Counted from the first letter of the stretch, positions 14,768 through 22,222 are shown. The stretch: DNA of 64,000 bases from Clostridia bacterium (GCA_003249225.1 QKJQ01000031.1:51154-115153); one strand, 5' to 3'. Notes: generated from the letters alone by a model not told the origin. A program made the numbers and translations.

Positions 14768-15637
14768 ATGGATTTAACACACGTATCACTTTTTACCGGA
14801 ATAGGTGGTCTTGATATAGCTGCGGAGAAAGCAGGATTTAAAACAATCGTTCAATGTGAATTTGCAGATTTTCCATATAAGGTACTTGAAAAAAATTATC
14901 CAGATATAGAAAGGTGGAGGGATATTCATGATTTGTCAGCTGAATCTATTTTCAGAAGAACCGGAAGAAAAGAAATTACAGTTATATCAGGGGGCTTCCC
15001 TTGTCAACCGCATAGTATTGCAGGAAAACGTAAAGCATCTAATGATGAACGTGATTTATGGCCGGAAATGCGGAGAGTCATTAGCGAAATTAAACCAGGA
15101 TGGGTTGTGGGAGAAAACGTTCGGGGATTACTATCAAGTGAAAATGGACAATTTTTCAGAGGAATACTCCGGGACTTTACCATCTTGGGGTATGATGTTG
15201 GATGGTGTACTTACAGAGCTGCGGACGTCGGAGCGATACATCCAAGAGAAAGAATTGCAATTATTGCCCACCTTAGTAGCAAGCGAAGGTTGGAACAGAA
15301 GATTAAAATCAACACAACAGAACGGGACGAAGCACAGTTTAAAATTATCACAGGCAATAAAAGAAAATTTAATACCAACATTAACAACATCAGCCAGGTA
15401 TGGATGCGCAAAAGATCGATACAACGGATCCAGGAGCAACAAGAACAGCAATCCTGCAGAGAAATTGAGAACTGGACAAGACAGTCCAATTTATTTGAAC
15501 CCAAACTACTGCGAAGTTATCATGGGGTTCCCGATGCAATGGACAGAATTAAAGCATTAGGAAATGCAGTTGTACCGGAACAATTTCAAATGATTTTTAA
15601 TTATATATATGAAATTGAAAGTGAAAAATATAGGTAA
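14768..15637 (+). CDS. C5 cytosine DNA methyltransferase (phage orphan)
   Basis: 289 residues. Motifs in order: FTGIGG (9-14, SAM binding), catalytic PCQ (78-80, Cys79), ENV (116-118), RERIAIIAH (160-168), and the C-terminal ALGNAVVP (about 264-271) preceded by HGVPDAMDRI. It would methylate the phage or host DNA at a short cytosine-containing site. No restriction gene is nearby, so it is probably an orphan enzyme that protects phage DNA or times replication. Residues about 171-250, the target-recognition region, are oddly rich in Lys, Arg, Gln and Asn. This is exactly where the second reading frame 14928-15560 is used. The start is ATG 14768 after AAGGAGG. Confidence 0.88.
   Translation: MDLTHVSLFTGIGGLDIAAEKAGFKTIVQCEFADFPYKVLEKNYPDIERWRDIHDLSAESIFRRTGRKEITVISGGFPCQPHSIAGKRKASNDERDLWPEMRRVISEIKPGWVVGENVRGLLSSENGQFFRGILRDFTILGYDVGWCTYRAADVGAIHPRERIAIIAHLSSKRRLEQKIKINTTERDEAQFKIITGNKRKFNTNINNISQVWMRKRSIQRIQEQQEQQSCREIENWTRQSNLFEPKLLRSYHGVPDAMDRIKALGNAVVPEQFQMIFNYIYEIESEKYR
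14928..15560 (+). CDS. Overprinted gene nested inside the methyltransferase (+1 frame)
   Basis: 210 residues read in the +1 frame, wholly inside 14768-15637. AGGTGGAGG (14912-14920), an almost perfect ribosome-binding site, lies seven bases before ATG 14928. The protein has a hydrophilic N-terminus (LFSEEPEEKKLQLYQGAS) and then EEYSGTLPSWGMMLDGVLTE (about 78-97), LLPTLVASEGWN and YLNPNYCEVIMGFPMQWTEL. These resemble a family of phage proteins with SGTLPxxGMMxxG, LPTPxAS and LNPxxxExxMGFPxxW motifs that are usually annotated as hypothetical or as methyltransferase-related. Its function is unknown; a methyltransferase partner or target-recognition helper is possible. A chance open frame of this length, with such motifs and such a start site, is unlikely. 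Confidence 0.65.
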   Translation: MICQLNLFSEEPEEKKLQLYQGASLVNRIVLQENVKHLMMNVIYGRKCGESLAKLNQDGLWEKTFGDYYQVKMDNFSEEYSGTLPSWGMMLDGVLTELRTSERYIQEKELQLLPTLVASEGWNRRLKSTQQNGTKHSLKLSQAIKENLIPTLTTSARYGCAKDRYNGSRSNKNSNPAEKLRTGQDSPIYLNPNYCEVIMGFPMQWTELKH

Positions 15638-15641
15638 AAAT

Positions 15642-15667
15642 AAAAGGATTCATTTAAGAATCCTTTT
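15642..15667. terminator. Bidirectional terminator between methyltransferase and RHH gene
   Basis: Perfect 10 bp stem AAAAGGATTC/GAATCCTTTT with a 6 nt loop. It gives U4 on either strand. It overlaps the last codons of the convergent 15654-15845 gene. Confidence 0.75.
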
Positions 15668-15845
15668 GTATCTTTTCTTCTATTGCATCAATAATAAATT
15701 GATTAAAGCTTGTATAACCTGATTTTTTTGCTTTTGTTTTATATTCTATTTTTTTATTTTGAGAAATACGCAATTTAATATCTACAATATCATTTTTTGA
15801 TAAATAGTTAAGAGTAGCTTTTTTTTGAGCATCTGTATATGGCAT
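15654..15845 (-). CDS. Ribbon-helix-helix (Arc-type) repressor, 63 residues
   Basis: The pattern MPYTDAQKKATLNYLSKN, then DIVDIKLRISQNKK, then AKKSGYTSFNQFIIDAIEE follows small RHH proteins of Clostridia: a basic N-terminus, a beta strand (about 20-28) and two helices. It would bind DNA as a dimer of dimers. Three copies of a 15 bp site lie in the divergent region right in front of it (15885-15965), so it probably controls its own promoter and the 16012 gene. AGGAGG precedes ATG 15845. Confidence 0.75.
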   Translation of the reverse strand: MPYTDAQKKATLNYLSKNDIVDIKLRISQNKKIEYKTKAKKSGYTSFNQFIIDAIEEKIQKDS

Positions 15846-15884
15846 AGTTTACCTCCTTTTTGAAATATTATATCATAAAATGCA

Positions 15885-15972
15885 ATATGTACCCATATAC
15901 ATAATAAACAAATATGTACCCATATAATTAGTGATTGTGTCAATAGAAATATATGTACCCATATAGTATAAT
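15885..15972. promoter_or_regulatory. Three-copy operator (ATATGTACCCATATA) with rightward promoter
   Basis: Identical 15-mers ATATGTACCCATATA at 15885-15899, 15912-15926 and 15951-15965, all in one direction, with start-to-start spacing of 27 and 39 bp. The third abuts a TATAAT box (15967-15972) facing the 16012 gene. This is the natural target for the RHH repressor next door. Confidence 0.75.
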
Positions 15973-16011
15973 AATTATAGTAAAAAAAATTAATGATTAG
16001 GAGGATTAAAA

Positions 16012-16197
16012 ATGAAATTAGCTGCTTTATTAGAGATAACTGGTTCTAAAGTTAAGATTAGTATTCACAAGCTTAATGATAAACCAGGTGATTCATTTCG
16101 TGATTTTGAAAACAAGAATTCTGTTCCTGAAGAATTAAAGCTAAGAACTGTTAAGAATATGTGGGTATTTGAAGATGAGTTACAAGTGCTCGTATAA
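16012..16197 (+). CDS. Small protein controlled by the RHH operator, function unknown
   Basis: 61 residues, soluble, no known motif (ends WVFEDELQVLV). Strong AGGAGG before ATG 16012. With its own operator-promoter unit and a position at the phage edge it may act in lysogeny, excision or host interference. A toxin paired to the RHH protein is possible, but divergent rather than operonic layout argues against a classic toxin-antitoxin pair. Confidence 0.6.
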   Translation: MKLAALLEITGSKVKISIHKLNDKPGDSFRDFENKNSVPEELKLRTVKNMWVFEDELQVLV

Positions 16198-16215
16198 TTT
16201 GAAAGGAGTTTTATT

Positions 16216-16470
16216 TTGGAGTGCGTAATTTGTAGAAGAACTTTTAAAATGATTGGTCAAGATTTCGTAAGGTTTATTTCTGATAGACCGGTATGTGAAG
16301 ACTGTTGGAATGAATTATCCTATGATGAAAAAAATCGATTTGAAAAAAACAATAAAAATGTATATTGTTCTGTTTGTGGAAAATATATTTTAGAAAAAGA
16401 GCAAGACACTATGACCTTTATTAAAGGTAATCCTATATGTAAAGAATGTTTAAATGAAATAAAATATTAG
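16216..16470 (+). CDS. Double zinc-ribbon-like small protein (TTG start)
   Basis: 84 residues with two like halves: CVIC...CEDC (residues 3-6, 27-30) and CSVC...CKEC (about 51-54, 75-78). Each makes a probable four-Cys zinc site, so the protein seems to have arisen by duplication. The start is TTG 16216 after GAAAGGAG. It follows the 16012 gene by 18 nt and is co-transcribed. Role unknown. Confidence 0.65.
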   Translation: MECVICRRTFKMIGQDFVRFISDRPVCEDCWNELSYDEKNRFEKNNKNVYCSVCGKYILEKEQDTMTFIKGNPICKECLNEIKY

Positions 16471-16496
16471 TTAAAAGAATTTTGTGATATTGATTA

Positions 16497-16526
16497 AAAA
16501 AAAGGACTGTTATATGCAGTCTTTTT
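16497..16526 (+). terminator. Terminator of the right-end phage operon
   Basis: Stem GACTG/CAGTC flanked by A-run and U-run pairs (about 16497-16525), 30 nt after the stop of the zinc-ribbon gene. Confidence 0.7.
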
Positions 16527-16597
16527 GATTGACTTTTATGCCAATTCTTTATATGATTTTAACAGGTCAAAAAGTAATCATTGGGTTAGAAATTTAT

Positions 16598-16693
16598 CCC
16601 AGAAAAAAAGACCTAACCCAGCAGTTCCCCCCGCCAAACTAAGCCTTTGATGCGTCGCCAGGGGCTCGAACCCTGGACACCCTGATTAAGAGT
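16598..16693. repeat. attR: right direct repeat, overlaps intact tRNA-Lys
   Basis: 96 bp copy of 1310-1406 lacking one G. It supplies the 3' 43 nt of the intact tRNA-Lys gene, so integration restores the tRNA. The repeat continues 53 bp past the tRNA end. Confidence 0.9.
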
Positions 16694-16723
16694 CAGGTGC
16701 TCTACCAACTGAGCTAGCAACGC
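16651..16723 (-). tRNA. tRNA-Lys (anticodon CTT)
   Basis: 73 nt, folds as a full cloverleaf. The acceptor stem is GCGTTGC/GCGACGC (one G-U pair), D arm GCTCAGTTGGTAGAGC, anticodon loop CTCTTAA within CCTGACTCTTAATCAGG, and T arm CCAGGGTTCGAGCCCCTGG. CCA is not encoded. It is the integration target of the prophage. Confidence 0.95.
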
Positions 16724-16767
16724 TTATCAATAATAAACCCTCGTATTACTTTTGAAACGCAAGAGTT

Positions 16768-16796
16768 ATTATAAACGATGCCCCTGCAAAAAGCAA
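16768..16796 (-). promoter_or_regulatory. Promoter of tRNA-Lys
   Basis: On the minus strand TTGCTT (16796-16791), 17 nt, TATAAT (16773-16768), about 45 nt before the tRNA 5' end. Confidence 0.7.
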
Positions 16797-16850
16797 GTAC
16801 TTTTTCTATTTTTTTATTCATTTGATATAATTCATCCCAAAGGAGACTCT

Positions 16851-18236
16851 ATGTTACAAAAAGAAACCCTGCGTAAACAAATGCAGCGCATGAAAACTGC
16901 AAAAAGAAAGAAAAAACCCCCTTATGATGATTCTCCTCTAAAGGTTCGTATGTTTATCGAAGCAGAACACGGCGATGAAGAAATTGGCACACCTCCTAAA
17001 GAGAACACGGACAAATCAGAAGCAGATATGTTTGATGAAGATGACATCTTTGCTTCTTTGAATGGCTCAGGCAGAAGAGAACATTTCCGCTTTGAGGCAA
17101 ATCGCAGATATTTTACGATCTGCGTATATGCCTTTTTCTTTGTCATAGCTGCAGCTCTGGTTGTTTTTGGTATTATGAACATGACTTCCATCAAGGAAGC
17201 AATCTCTCGTTTCCTTATTATAATGACGCCTTTTATTATGGGTGCTTTTATATCATTTTTAATTAACCCCATGGTCCGTCAGATCGACACCTATCTTTTT
17301 CAAAAGCTTTTCCATATGAAAAGCGCCAAAGCCAGAAAGGTTTTATCAATACTTCTTTCTTATATTCTGGTCATTGGCGCCATAACGGTTATCTTTTTGT
17401 ATGTTGTTCCGCAGATTGTTGAAAGTCTTAGTGATCTTACTTCCAGAAAAGATGCTTTATACGACGGAATTCTCTATTCCATTGATAAGCTGGAGACCTA
17501 TCTTCCTGCTGTTGACTCTGCCATGATCGGTGATAAGATCAATGAACTGCTGCCGAATATTATCACGTATCTGTCCAACTTAATAACCGAACTGATTCCG
17601 TTTCTGCTTAACTTTTCCTTTTCCATCGCAAAGTTTGCATTGAACCTGCTCTTGTCGGTAGCAATATCTATCTACATCCTTTATGATCTGCGGAAGCTGA
17701 AACGTGTCCTTACCCGTCTGGTCTATGCCATACTCCCCATCAGACGTGCCAACAGTCTAACAGATACAGTAAAGGAATGCGGTACTATCTTTGCGAAATT
17801 CATTGTTGGAAAATCAATCGATTCTTTGATCATCGGTGTTCTATGTTTTATTATTTTAAAAATTTTTGACTTTCCTTATGCCGTACTTGTCAGTGTAATC
17901 GTAGGCATAACAAATATGATTCCCTACTTTGGACCATTTATAGGTGCCGTTCCAGGCATTATTCTTTATCTTTGTATTGGATTCGGCGATGCCCTTGGTT
18001 TTGGAATTATTATATTGGCTCTTCAGCAATTTGATGGCTGGGTTCTTGGTCCTAAGATTCTTGGCGACTCGACTGGTCTTTCTCCGATCTGGGTCATCTT
18101 CGCCATCATTGTCGGCGGCGCTTATGCCGGTGTGATCGGTATGTTCCTTGGTGTACCTGTTGTGGCTGTTGTCGCATACCTCTCCGAGCGTGTAATCTCA
18201 GGAAAATTAAAGAAAAAGAAACTGGATATCTCATAG
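16851..18236 (+). CDS. PerM/AI-2E family transporter
   Basis: 461 residues. A charged cytoplasmic N-terminus of about 85 residues precedes helices at about 95-115, 125-150, 180-205 and a C-terminal bundle (about 290-450) with the family's motifs GxxxxSLIIGVLCFI and TNMIPYFGPFIGAVPGI (about 355-371). Family members form homo-oligomeric membrane channels or exporters; substrates vary and this one cannot be deduced. ATG 16851 is chosen because AAAGGAG lies five bases upstream; the longer frame from 16752 runs through the tRNA promoter. The gene converges with trxA, overlapping it by 6 bp. Confidence 0.85.
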   Translation: MLQKETLRKQMQRMKTAKRKKKPPYDDSPLKVRMFIEAEHGDEEIGTPPKENTDKSEADMFDEDDIFASLNGSGRREHFRFEANRRYFTICVYAFFFVIAAALVVFGIMNMTSIKEAISRFLIIMTPFIMGAFISFLINPMVRQIDTYLFQKLFHMKSAKARKVLSILLSYILVIGAITVIFLYVVPQIVESLSDLTSRKDALYDGILYSIDKLETYLPAVDSAMIGDKINELLPNIITYLSNLITELIPFLLNFSFSIAKFALNLLLSVAISIYILYDLRKLKRVLTRLVYAILPIRRANSLTDTVKECGTIFAKFIVGKSIDSLIIGVLCFIILKIFDFPYAVLVSVIVGITNMIPYFGPFIGAVPGIILYLCIGFGDALGFGIIILALQQFDGWVLGPKILGDSTGLSPIWVIFAIIVGGAYAGVIGMFLGVPVVAVVAYLSERVISGKLKKKKLDIS

Positions 18237-18545
18237 AGATTCCAGTTTCTTTACTAATGCATCTTTCGGTAGTGCACCGATTGCTTTGTCTACTACAATT
18301 CCTTTTTTCAGAAAGCATAAGGTCGGAATAGACATAATTCCAAACTTTGATGCAGTATTTGGTGATTCATCTACATTAAGTTTTCCGATAACGATCTTTC
18401 CTTCGTATTGCTTGGCAAGTTCTTCAATGATCGGTGACATCATCTTGCAGGGTCCGCACCAGTCGGCATAAAAATCAATTACCACCGGCAATATGGACTG
18501 CATCACTTCTGTTTCAAAATTCTCATCTGTAAAAATTTTTGCCAT
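18231..18545 (-). CDS. trxA: Thioredoxin
   Basis: 104 residues, the usual length. The redox-active CxxC is seen in YADWCGPCKMM (about 26-36) and the cis-Pro in SIPTL (about 72-76). It reduces protein disulfides in the cytoplasm with thioredoxin reductase. GGAGGGT precedes ATG 18545. trmB lies 15 nt upstream on the same strand, so the three minus-strand genes (19820 to 18231) probably form one operon. Confidence 0.95.
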   Translation of the reverse strand: MAKIFTDENFETEVMQSILPVVIDFYADWCGPCKMMSPIIEELAKQYEGKIVIGKLNVDESPNTASKFGIMSIPTLCFLKKGIVVDKAIGALPKDALVKKLESL

Positions 18546-18560
18546 AGTTACCCTCCTGAC

Positions 18561-19196
18561 TTAGCGATATGCTTCCAGACGGTAGATCGGGTTTCCCATA
18601 GAAGAAAATTTCTCTTCGTATTCCGTCATAATATTACCATCCGCAAACTCGCTCTGGTGTAGATTTCGGGTGACCTTTTGAAGTTTCCAGCCTGCCTCAG
18701 CGACCTGCTGCAGCGAAAAATCAAAAAGTGCCTCGTTATCTGTTTTCATAGCAACTATTCCTGTTTTTGAAATTACTTTACTGTATCGTTCAAAATACTC
18801 CTTCGCGGTCAGTCTGCGTTTGGAGTGTCTGTCTTTAGGCCATGGATCTGAAAAATTAAGGTAAATTCTATCTACTTCACCTTCGGCAAAGTACTCACAG
18901 AGATTTTTTGCGTCAACACAAAGATAAAAAAGATTTGGGATATCCTGATTCTCTCTCTTTTTTAGTGCCCGGACCAGAACACTGGCGTATTTTTCTATAC
19001 CAATGTAATTAATATCGGGATTTCGCAGTGCAAGTTCTGTAATGAACTGTCCTTTTCCCATTCCAATTTCAATGTGAATCGGTTGATTCTTTGTGAAGCA
19101 GCTCTGCCAGTCTCCCTTTTTTGTCTCTGGTTCCCGGATAACATACTTACTCTCTATGACCTCTTCCTTGGCCCCAGTTACATTTCTAAGCCTCAT
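18561..19196 (-). CDS. trmB: tRNA (guanine-N7)-methyltransferase
   Basis: 211 residues. SAM-binding IEIGMGKGQFI (about 44-54), the YLNFSDPWPKDRHSKRRL block (about 110-127) typical of TrmB, and a conserved TxN(E) near the C-terminus. It makes m7G46 in the variable loop of tRNAs. ATG 19196 has GAAAGGG nine bases upstream; an earlier in-frame TTG at 19214 overlaps the upstream stop and includes that site. Confidence 0.94.
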   Translation of the reverse strand: MRLRNVTGAKEEVIESKYVIREPETKKGDWQSCFTKNQPIHIEIGMGKGQFITELALRNPDINYIGIEKYASVLVRALKKRENQDIPNLFYLCVDAKNLCEYFAEGEVDRIYLNFSDPWPKDRHSKRRLTAKEYFERYSKVISKTGIVAMKTDNEALFDFSLQQVAEAGWKLQKVTRNLHQSEFADGNIMTEYEEKFSSMGNPIYRLEAYR

Positions 19197-19214
19197 AAAA
19201 ATGAACCCTTTCAA

Positions 19215-19820
19215 CTATAGTGTCGTCGGAAGATGATATCGCATTAACTCCTGACAGGTATTACTGATTTCCAGTGCGTCAATGGTCGTACGAAGCGGTC
19301 TTGCAAATACAGTAGGAAAATCAATTTCGTCAAGTTCCGGCCGAATTGGATTGGTGAGCTTTTCCTCTTCAAGTGAGAATTCAGCCTTACTGTTCTCGCC
19401 GCCTCTTGCATCAAGTCGATACCATTTATTCAGCGAGTGGAAGAACACAACATTCAATCCATGGAGAAAATACTCGCTTTCTGAAACGGAAGATAATTTG
19501 ATTCTCTGATAACAGAATCCTACCGGAAATCCTTCATGCCGCAAGAGTGCTGCAAGAAGCATAGCTTTTGAATAGCAAGTTCCTTCCCCGTATAAAAGTG
19601 CCTCGGTTGCTGTCTTTGTAACTTTTTCACTATTGCAGTCCCAGGAATGTCTGATTTCGTTTCTGACAAAATAGTAAGCAGCTTTTGCTTTATCTATCTC
19701 TGAATTCAGATGTCCCATCAATTCCTTTGCTTTTTCATCAATCGCAGGATGCATGAAATCTACCTGCTTCGATGCAGCCATGAACTCAGCCATATTATTT
19801 TCATCAAATATAAATTCCAT
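19215..19820 (-). CDS. Transglutaminase-like cysteine protease family protein
   Basis: 201 residues. The catalytic triad pattern is visible: Cys in YGEGTCYSKAMLLAALLR (about 79-96), His in YFLHGLNVVFF and Asp in WYRLDARGG. The fold is shared by bacterial transglutaminase-like hydrolases of unknown substrates. No signal peptide, so it acts in the cytoplasm. It overlaps trmB's upstream leader and probably starts this three-gene operon. Confidence 0.8.
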   Translation of the reverse strand: MEFIFDENNMAEFMAASKQVDFMHPAIDEKAKELMGHLNSEIDKAKAAYYFVRNEIRHSWDCNSEKVTKTATEALLYGEGTCYSKAMLLAALLRHEGFPVGFCYQRIKLSSVSESEYFLHGLNVVFFHSLNKWYRLDARGGENSKAEFSLEEEKLTNPIRPELDEIDFPTVFARPLRTTIDALEISNTCQELMRYHLPTTL

Positions 19821-20019
19821 GAAGATACCCCTTCCGTATATTCTCGCATACTATTAATAATAAAGAAGATAAACTGTATTTAGTTTCTTCTGCAACATAT
19901 TATACCTTACGAACCCCAGAATAACAATCCTATTTTCTCAATTTCCTTGTGTTTTACCTGAGCGTACTATATAATATTTTTTGAATTTACTGAAAATTTT
20001 TGTTTGTTTGGAGAAAATT

Positions 20020-21432
20020 ATGAACCTGTATGAGCAGCTGCTTTCCTATAGTGATTCAGATTTTTGTCCGATGCATATGCCTGGTCATAAGCGAAATCCT
20101 GCCTTTTCTATGATTGATCCTTACAAGATCGATATCACAGAGATTGATGGTTTTGATGATCTATCCCATGCAGAGGATGTACTTTTGACGCTTATGAAAG
20201 AGGCCGCCGCACTTTATGGGGCAAAACATTCCTTTCTCTCTGTTAACGGCAGCACGCTTGGAATTCTGGCGGGCATTCATGCCTGCACAAACCGTGGAGA
20301 TACCATCCTGATTGCCAGGAATTCTCACCAATCCGTTTATCACGCAGCGTTCCTGTGCGGTCTACGCACCGAATACATCCTTCCTGAAATAATGGAAGAA
20401 AATATCTGTTGTGGTTTTTCCCTCGAACCTATAAAACAAGCGATAGAAAAGTCACCTAAGATACGTCTTGTAGTCCTTCCGTCTCCAACCTACGAGGGTC
20501 TTCATGCCGATCTCCCAGCTATATCTCATTATCTGCATGAAAAAAATATATTGCTTTTCATAGATCAGGCACATGGAGCACATCTTGATTTTCACCCTTA
20601 CTTTCCCGGTGGTGCAACTGCTTCCGGTGCGGATCTTGTTGTAATGAGCCTTCATAAAACACTGCCAGCCCTCACACAGACCGCACTGCTTCATATTTGC
20701 AGTGAAAAGATTGACACTGAAAAACTTGCTTTTTCTATAAATCTATATCAGACGAGCAGTCCTTCTTATGTTCTGCTTGCAAGTATAAGCCAGTGTCTGT
20801 CCTATCTAAAGTCCAATCCATTTTCTAAATTTGATTTGTTAGCCCGCGCTCTTACCTTATTTACCGATCGCTTATCCTCCTTTTCCTGTATTCGTCTGCT
20901 TTCTTTGCCTGTAGCAGATAAAGATCCATCCAAACTGGTGCTTTCCGCACGCTCAGCAGGGATGAACGGAAGAGAGCTTTATCGGATTCTCCTTCAGCGT
21001 TTTCATATACAGCCGGAACTTTGTACCGCAGATTACGTACTATGCATGGTCACCCTTGGTGACAGCGAGTCTTCCCTTGACCGTCTATATAACGCCCTTT
21101 ATGAGATTGATTGTGAACTGATCCAAACGCAAGGATCCAAAAATCAGGATCAATTCCGTGCATCCGACTCTTTTATCACTGTACCGGATCGTGCCTTCTT
21201 CCCTTTTGAGACAGATGAATTACCAAAGGAATGGATTCCGCTTTTGAGTAGCTGCAACCGCATCAGTGCAGGTTTTGTCACGATATATCCTCCAGGTATC
21301 CCTTGTCTGGTCCCCGGAGAACGTATCTCTTCCTCATTAATCGAACAGCTTTCGGTATCTAAAACTCTGGGTCTTACGATAAAGGGATTACGAAACGAAG
21401 GAAGCTTGCTGCTTCAGGTCCTAAAAAATTAA
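20020..21432 (+). CDS. Orn/Lys/Arg decarboxylase-type PLP enzyme (YaaO-like)
   Basis: 470 residues. The N-terminal MPGHKR (about 20-25), aminotransferase-fold large domain, PLP-binding Lys in MSLHKTLPA (about 208-216), and C-terminal small domain with YPPGIP (about 421-426) are all present. The family decarboxylates arginine, lysine or ornithine for polyamine synthesis; substrate is not clear. ATG 20020 follows GGAGA; the longer frame has a poor leader. It begins a row equivalent to Bacillus yaaO-tmk-yaaR-holB-yaaT-yabB-rsmI-abrB. Confidence 0.88.
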   Translation: MNLYEQLLSYSDSDFCPMHMPGHKRNPAFSMIDPYKIDITEIDGFDDLSHAEDVLLTLMKEAAALYGAKHSFLSVNGSTLGILAGIHACTNRGDTILIARNSHQSVYHAAFLCGLRTEYILPEIMEENICCGFSLEPIKQAIEKSPKIRLVVLPSPTYEGLHADLPAISHYLHEKNILLFIDQAHGAHLDFHPYFPGGATASGADLVVMSLHKTLPALTQTALLHICSEKIDTEKLAFSINLYQTSSPSYVLLASISQCLSYLKSNPFSKFDLLARALTLFTDRLSSFSCIRLLSLPVADKDPSKLVLSARSAGMNGRELYRILLQRFHIQPELCTADYVLCMVTLGDSESSLDRLYNALYEIDCELIQTQGSKNQDQFRASDSFITVPDRAFFPFETDELPKEWIPLLSSCNRISAGFVTIYPPGIPCLVPGERISSSLIEQLSVSKTLGLTIKGLRNEGSLLLQVLKN

Positions 21433-21462
21433 TAACCGCCTAGGCGGACAATGGAGAAAATC

Positions 21463-22059
21463 ATGGGAAAATTATTTGTTATTATCGGAAAAAGTGCTAC
21501 TGGAAAGGATACCTTATTCAAAAGCCTGATTTCCATGCCGGAGCTTTCCTTACGGACTTTTGTTTCCTACACGACCCGGCCAATAAGGTCTGGAGAAACA
21601 AACGGTGTAGAATACTTTTTTTCAACCAAAGAGGAACTTTCTGCCTGGCAGTCACAGGGTAAAATCATTGAATGCCGCTCCTATAACACCATGCACGGTG
21701 TGTGGGATTATTTTACCGTCGATGATGGACAGATCGACCTTACTTCGTCGGATTATTTAAGCATTATGACGTTACAAGGTTATACACAGTTCCTTTCCTT
21801 CTTTCCCAAGGATTCCGTGGTCCCGCTTTACATTGATGTCGACCCTGGTCTACGTCTTCAAAGAGCACTGACAAGAGAACGGCGTCAGTCCGAGCCAAAA
21901 TACTCTGAAATGTGCCGCAGATTTTTAGCCGACGAAGAAGATTTCAGTGAAGAAAATATTAAACAGCTTGAAATTACAAAACGTTATAAAAATCATAAGC
22001 TTGAATCTTGTCTTTCCATGCTGGTTCGTGATATTTTGAAATATAAAAACACACCCTGA
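21463..22059 (+). CDS. Guanylate-kinase-like protein in the place of thymidylate kinase
   Basis: 198 residues. Walker A GKSATGKD (about 8-15) and SYTTRPIRSGETNGVEYFF (about 36-54) identify the guanylate kinase fold. The substrate loop differs from housekeeping Gmk: where GNYYGT is expected it has MHGVWDYFT. The protein may phosphorylate another nucleotide or have a regulatory role. In Bacillus this locus holds tmk, so it could have replaced it. ATG 21463 is used because GGAG precedes it; an in-frame ATG at 21451 is possible. Confidence 0.75.
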   Translation: MGKLFVIIGKSATGKDTLFKSLISMPELSLRTFVSYTTRPIRSGETNGVEYFFSTKEELSAWQSQGKIIECRSYNTMHGVWDYFTVDDGQIDLTSSDYLSIMTLQGYTQFLSFFPKDSVVPLYIDVDPGLRLQRALTRERRQSEPKYSEMCRRFLADEEDFSEENIKQLEITKRYKNHKLESCLSMLVRDILKYKNTP

Positions 22060-22222
22060 CCGAAAAGACTGTATTTTCGTGCAGTTTTATGCTATAATAA
22101 GCTGTGTTTGTCTATCCTGTTAACCTTAAGGACTTCAGACAGTATTTTAGTGAAATGGCATTCCATTGCTCTGCAGTGCAGACGAATGGATATTTCCTTC
22201 GTTTCCGACGGGAGGCCGGTAT

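Larger units (their letters stand above)
1310..16693. mobile_element. Integrated filamentous phage (inovirus-like prophage) in tRNA-Lys
   Basis: About 15.3 kb bounded by direct repeats 1310-1406 and 16598-16693 that include 43 nt of the 3' half of tRNA-Lys. The element is visibly richer in A+T than its flanks. It carries hallmark genes in phage-like order: a repressor with operators, a possible ssDNA-binding protein, a pIII-like secreted protein, a pVI-like protein, a short signal-peptide/one-helix major coat candidate followed by a strong terminator, a Zot/pI-type ATPase, a hairpin-rich intergenic region, a rolling-circle initiator and a tyrosine integrase. There is no portal, terminase, tail, holin or lysin gene, which argues against a tailed phage remnant. 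No relaxase or type IV secretion genes are seen, which argues against a conjugative element. The identity of the ATPase plus coat plus Rep combination is the main support. The coat assignments rest on topology, not on sequence similarity I could test. Confidence 0.8.

Noticed and set aside
15134..15504. Minus-strand ORFs within the methyltransferase gene
   Set aside because: No ribosome-binding site or known motif; unlike the +1 frame they look like shadows.
15654..16197. Type II toxin-antitoxin pair (RHH protein plus 61-residue protein)
   Set aside because: The genes are divergent, not in one operon, and the 61-residue protein lacks toxin motifs; repressor plus target is simpler.
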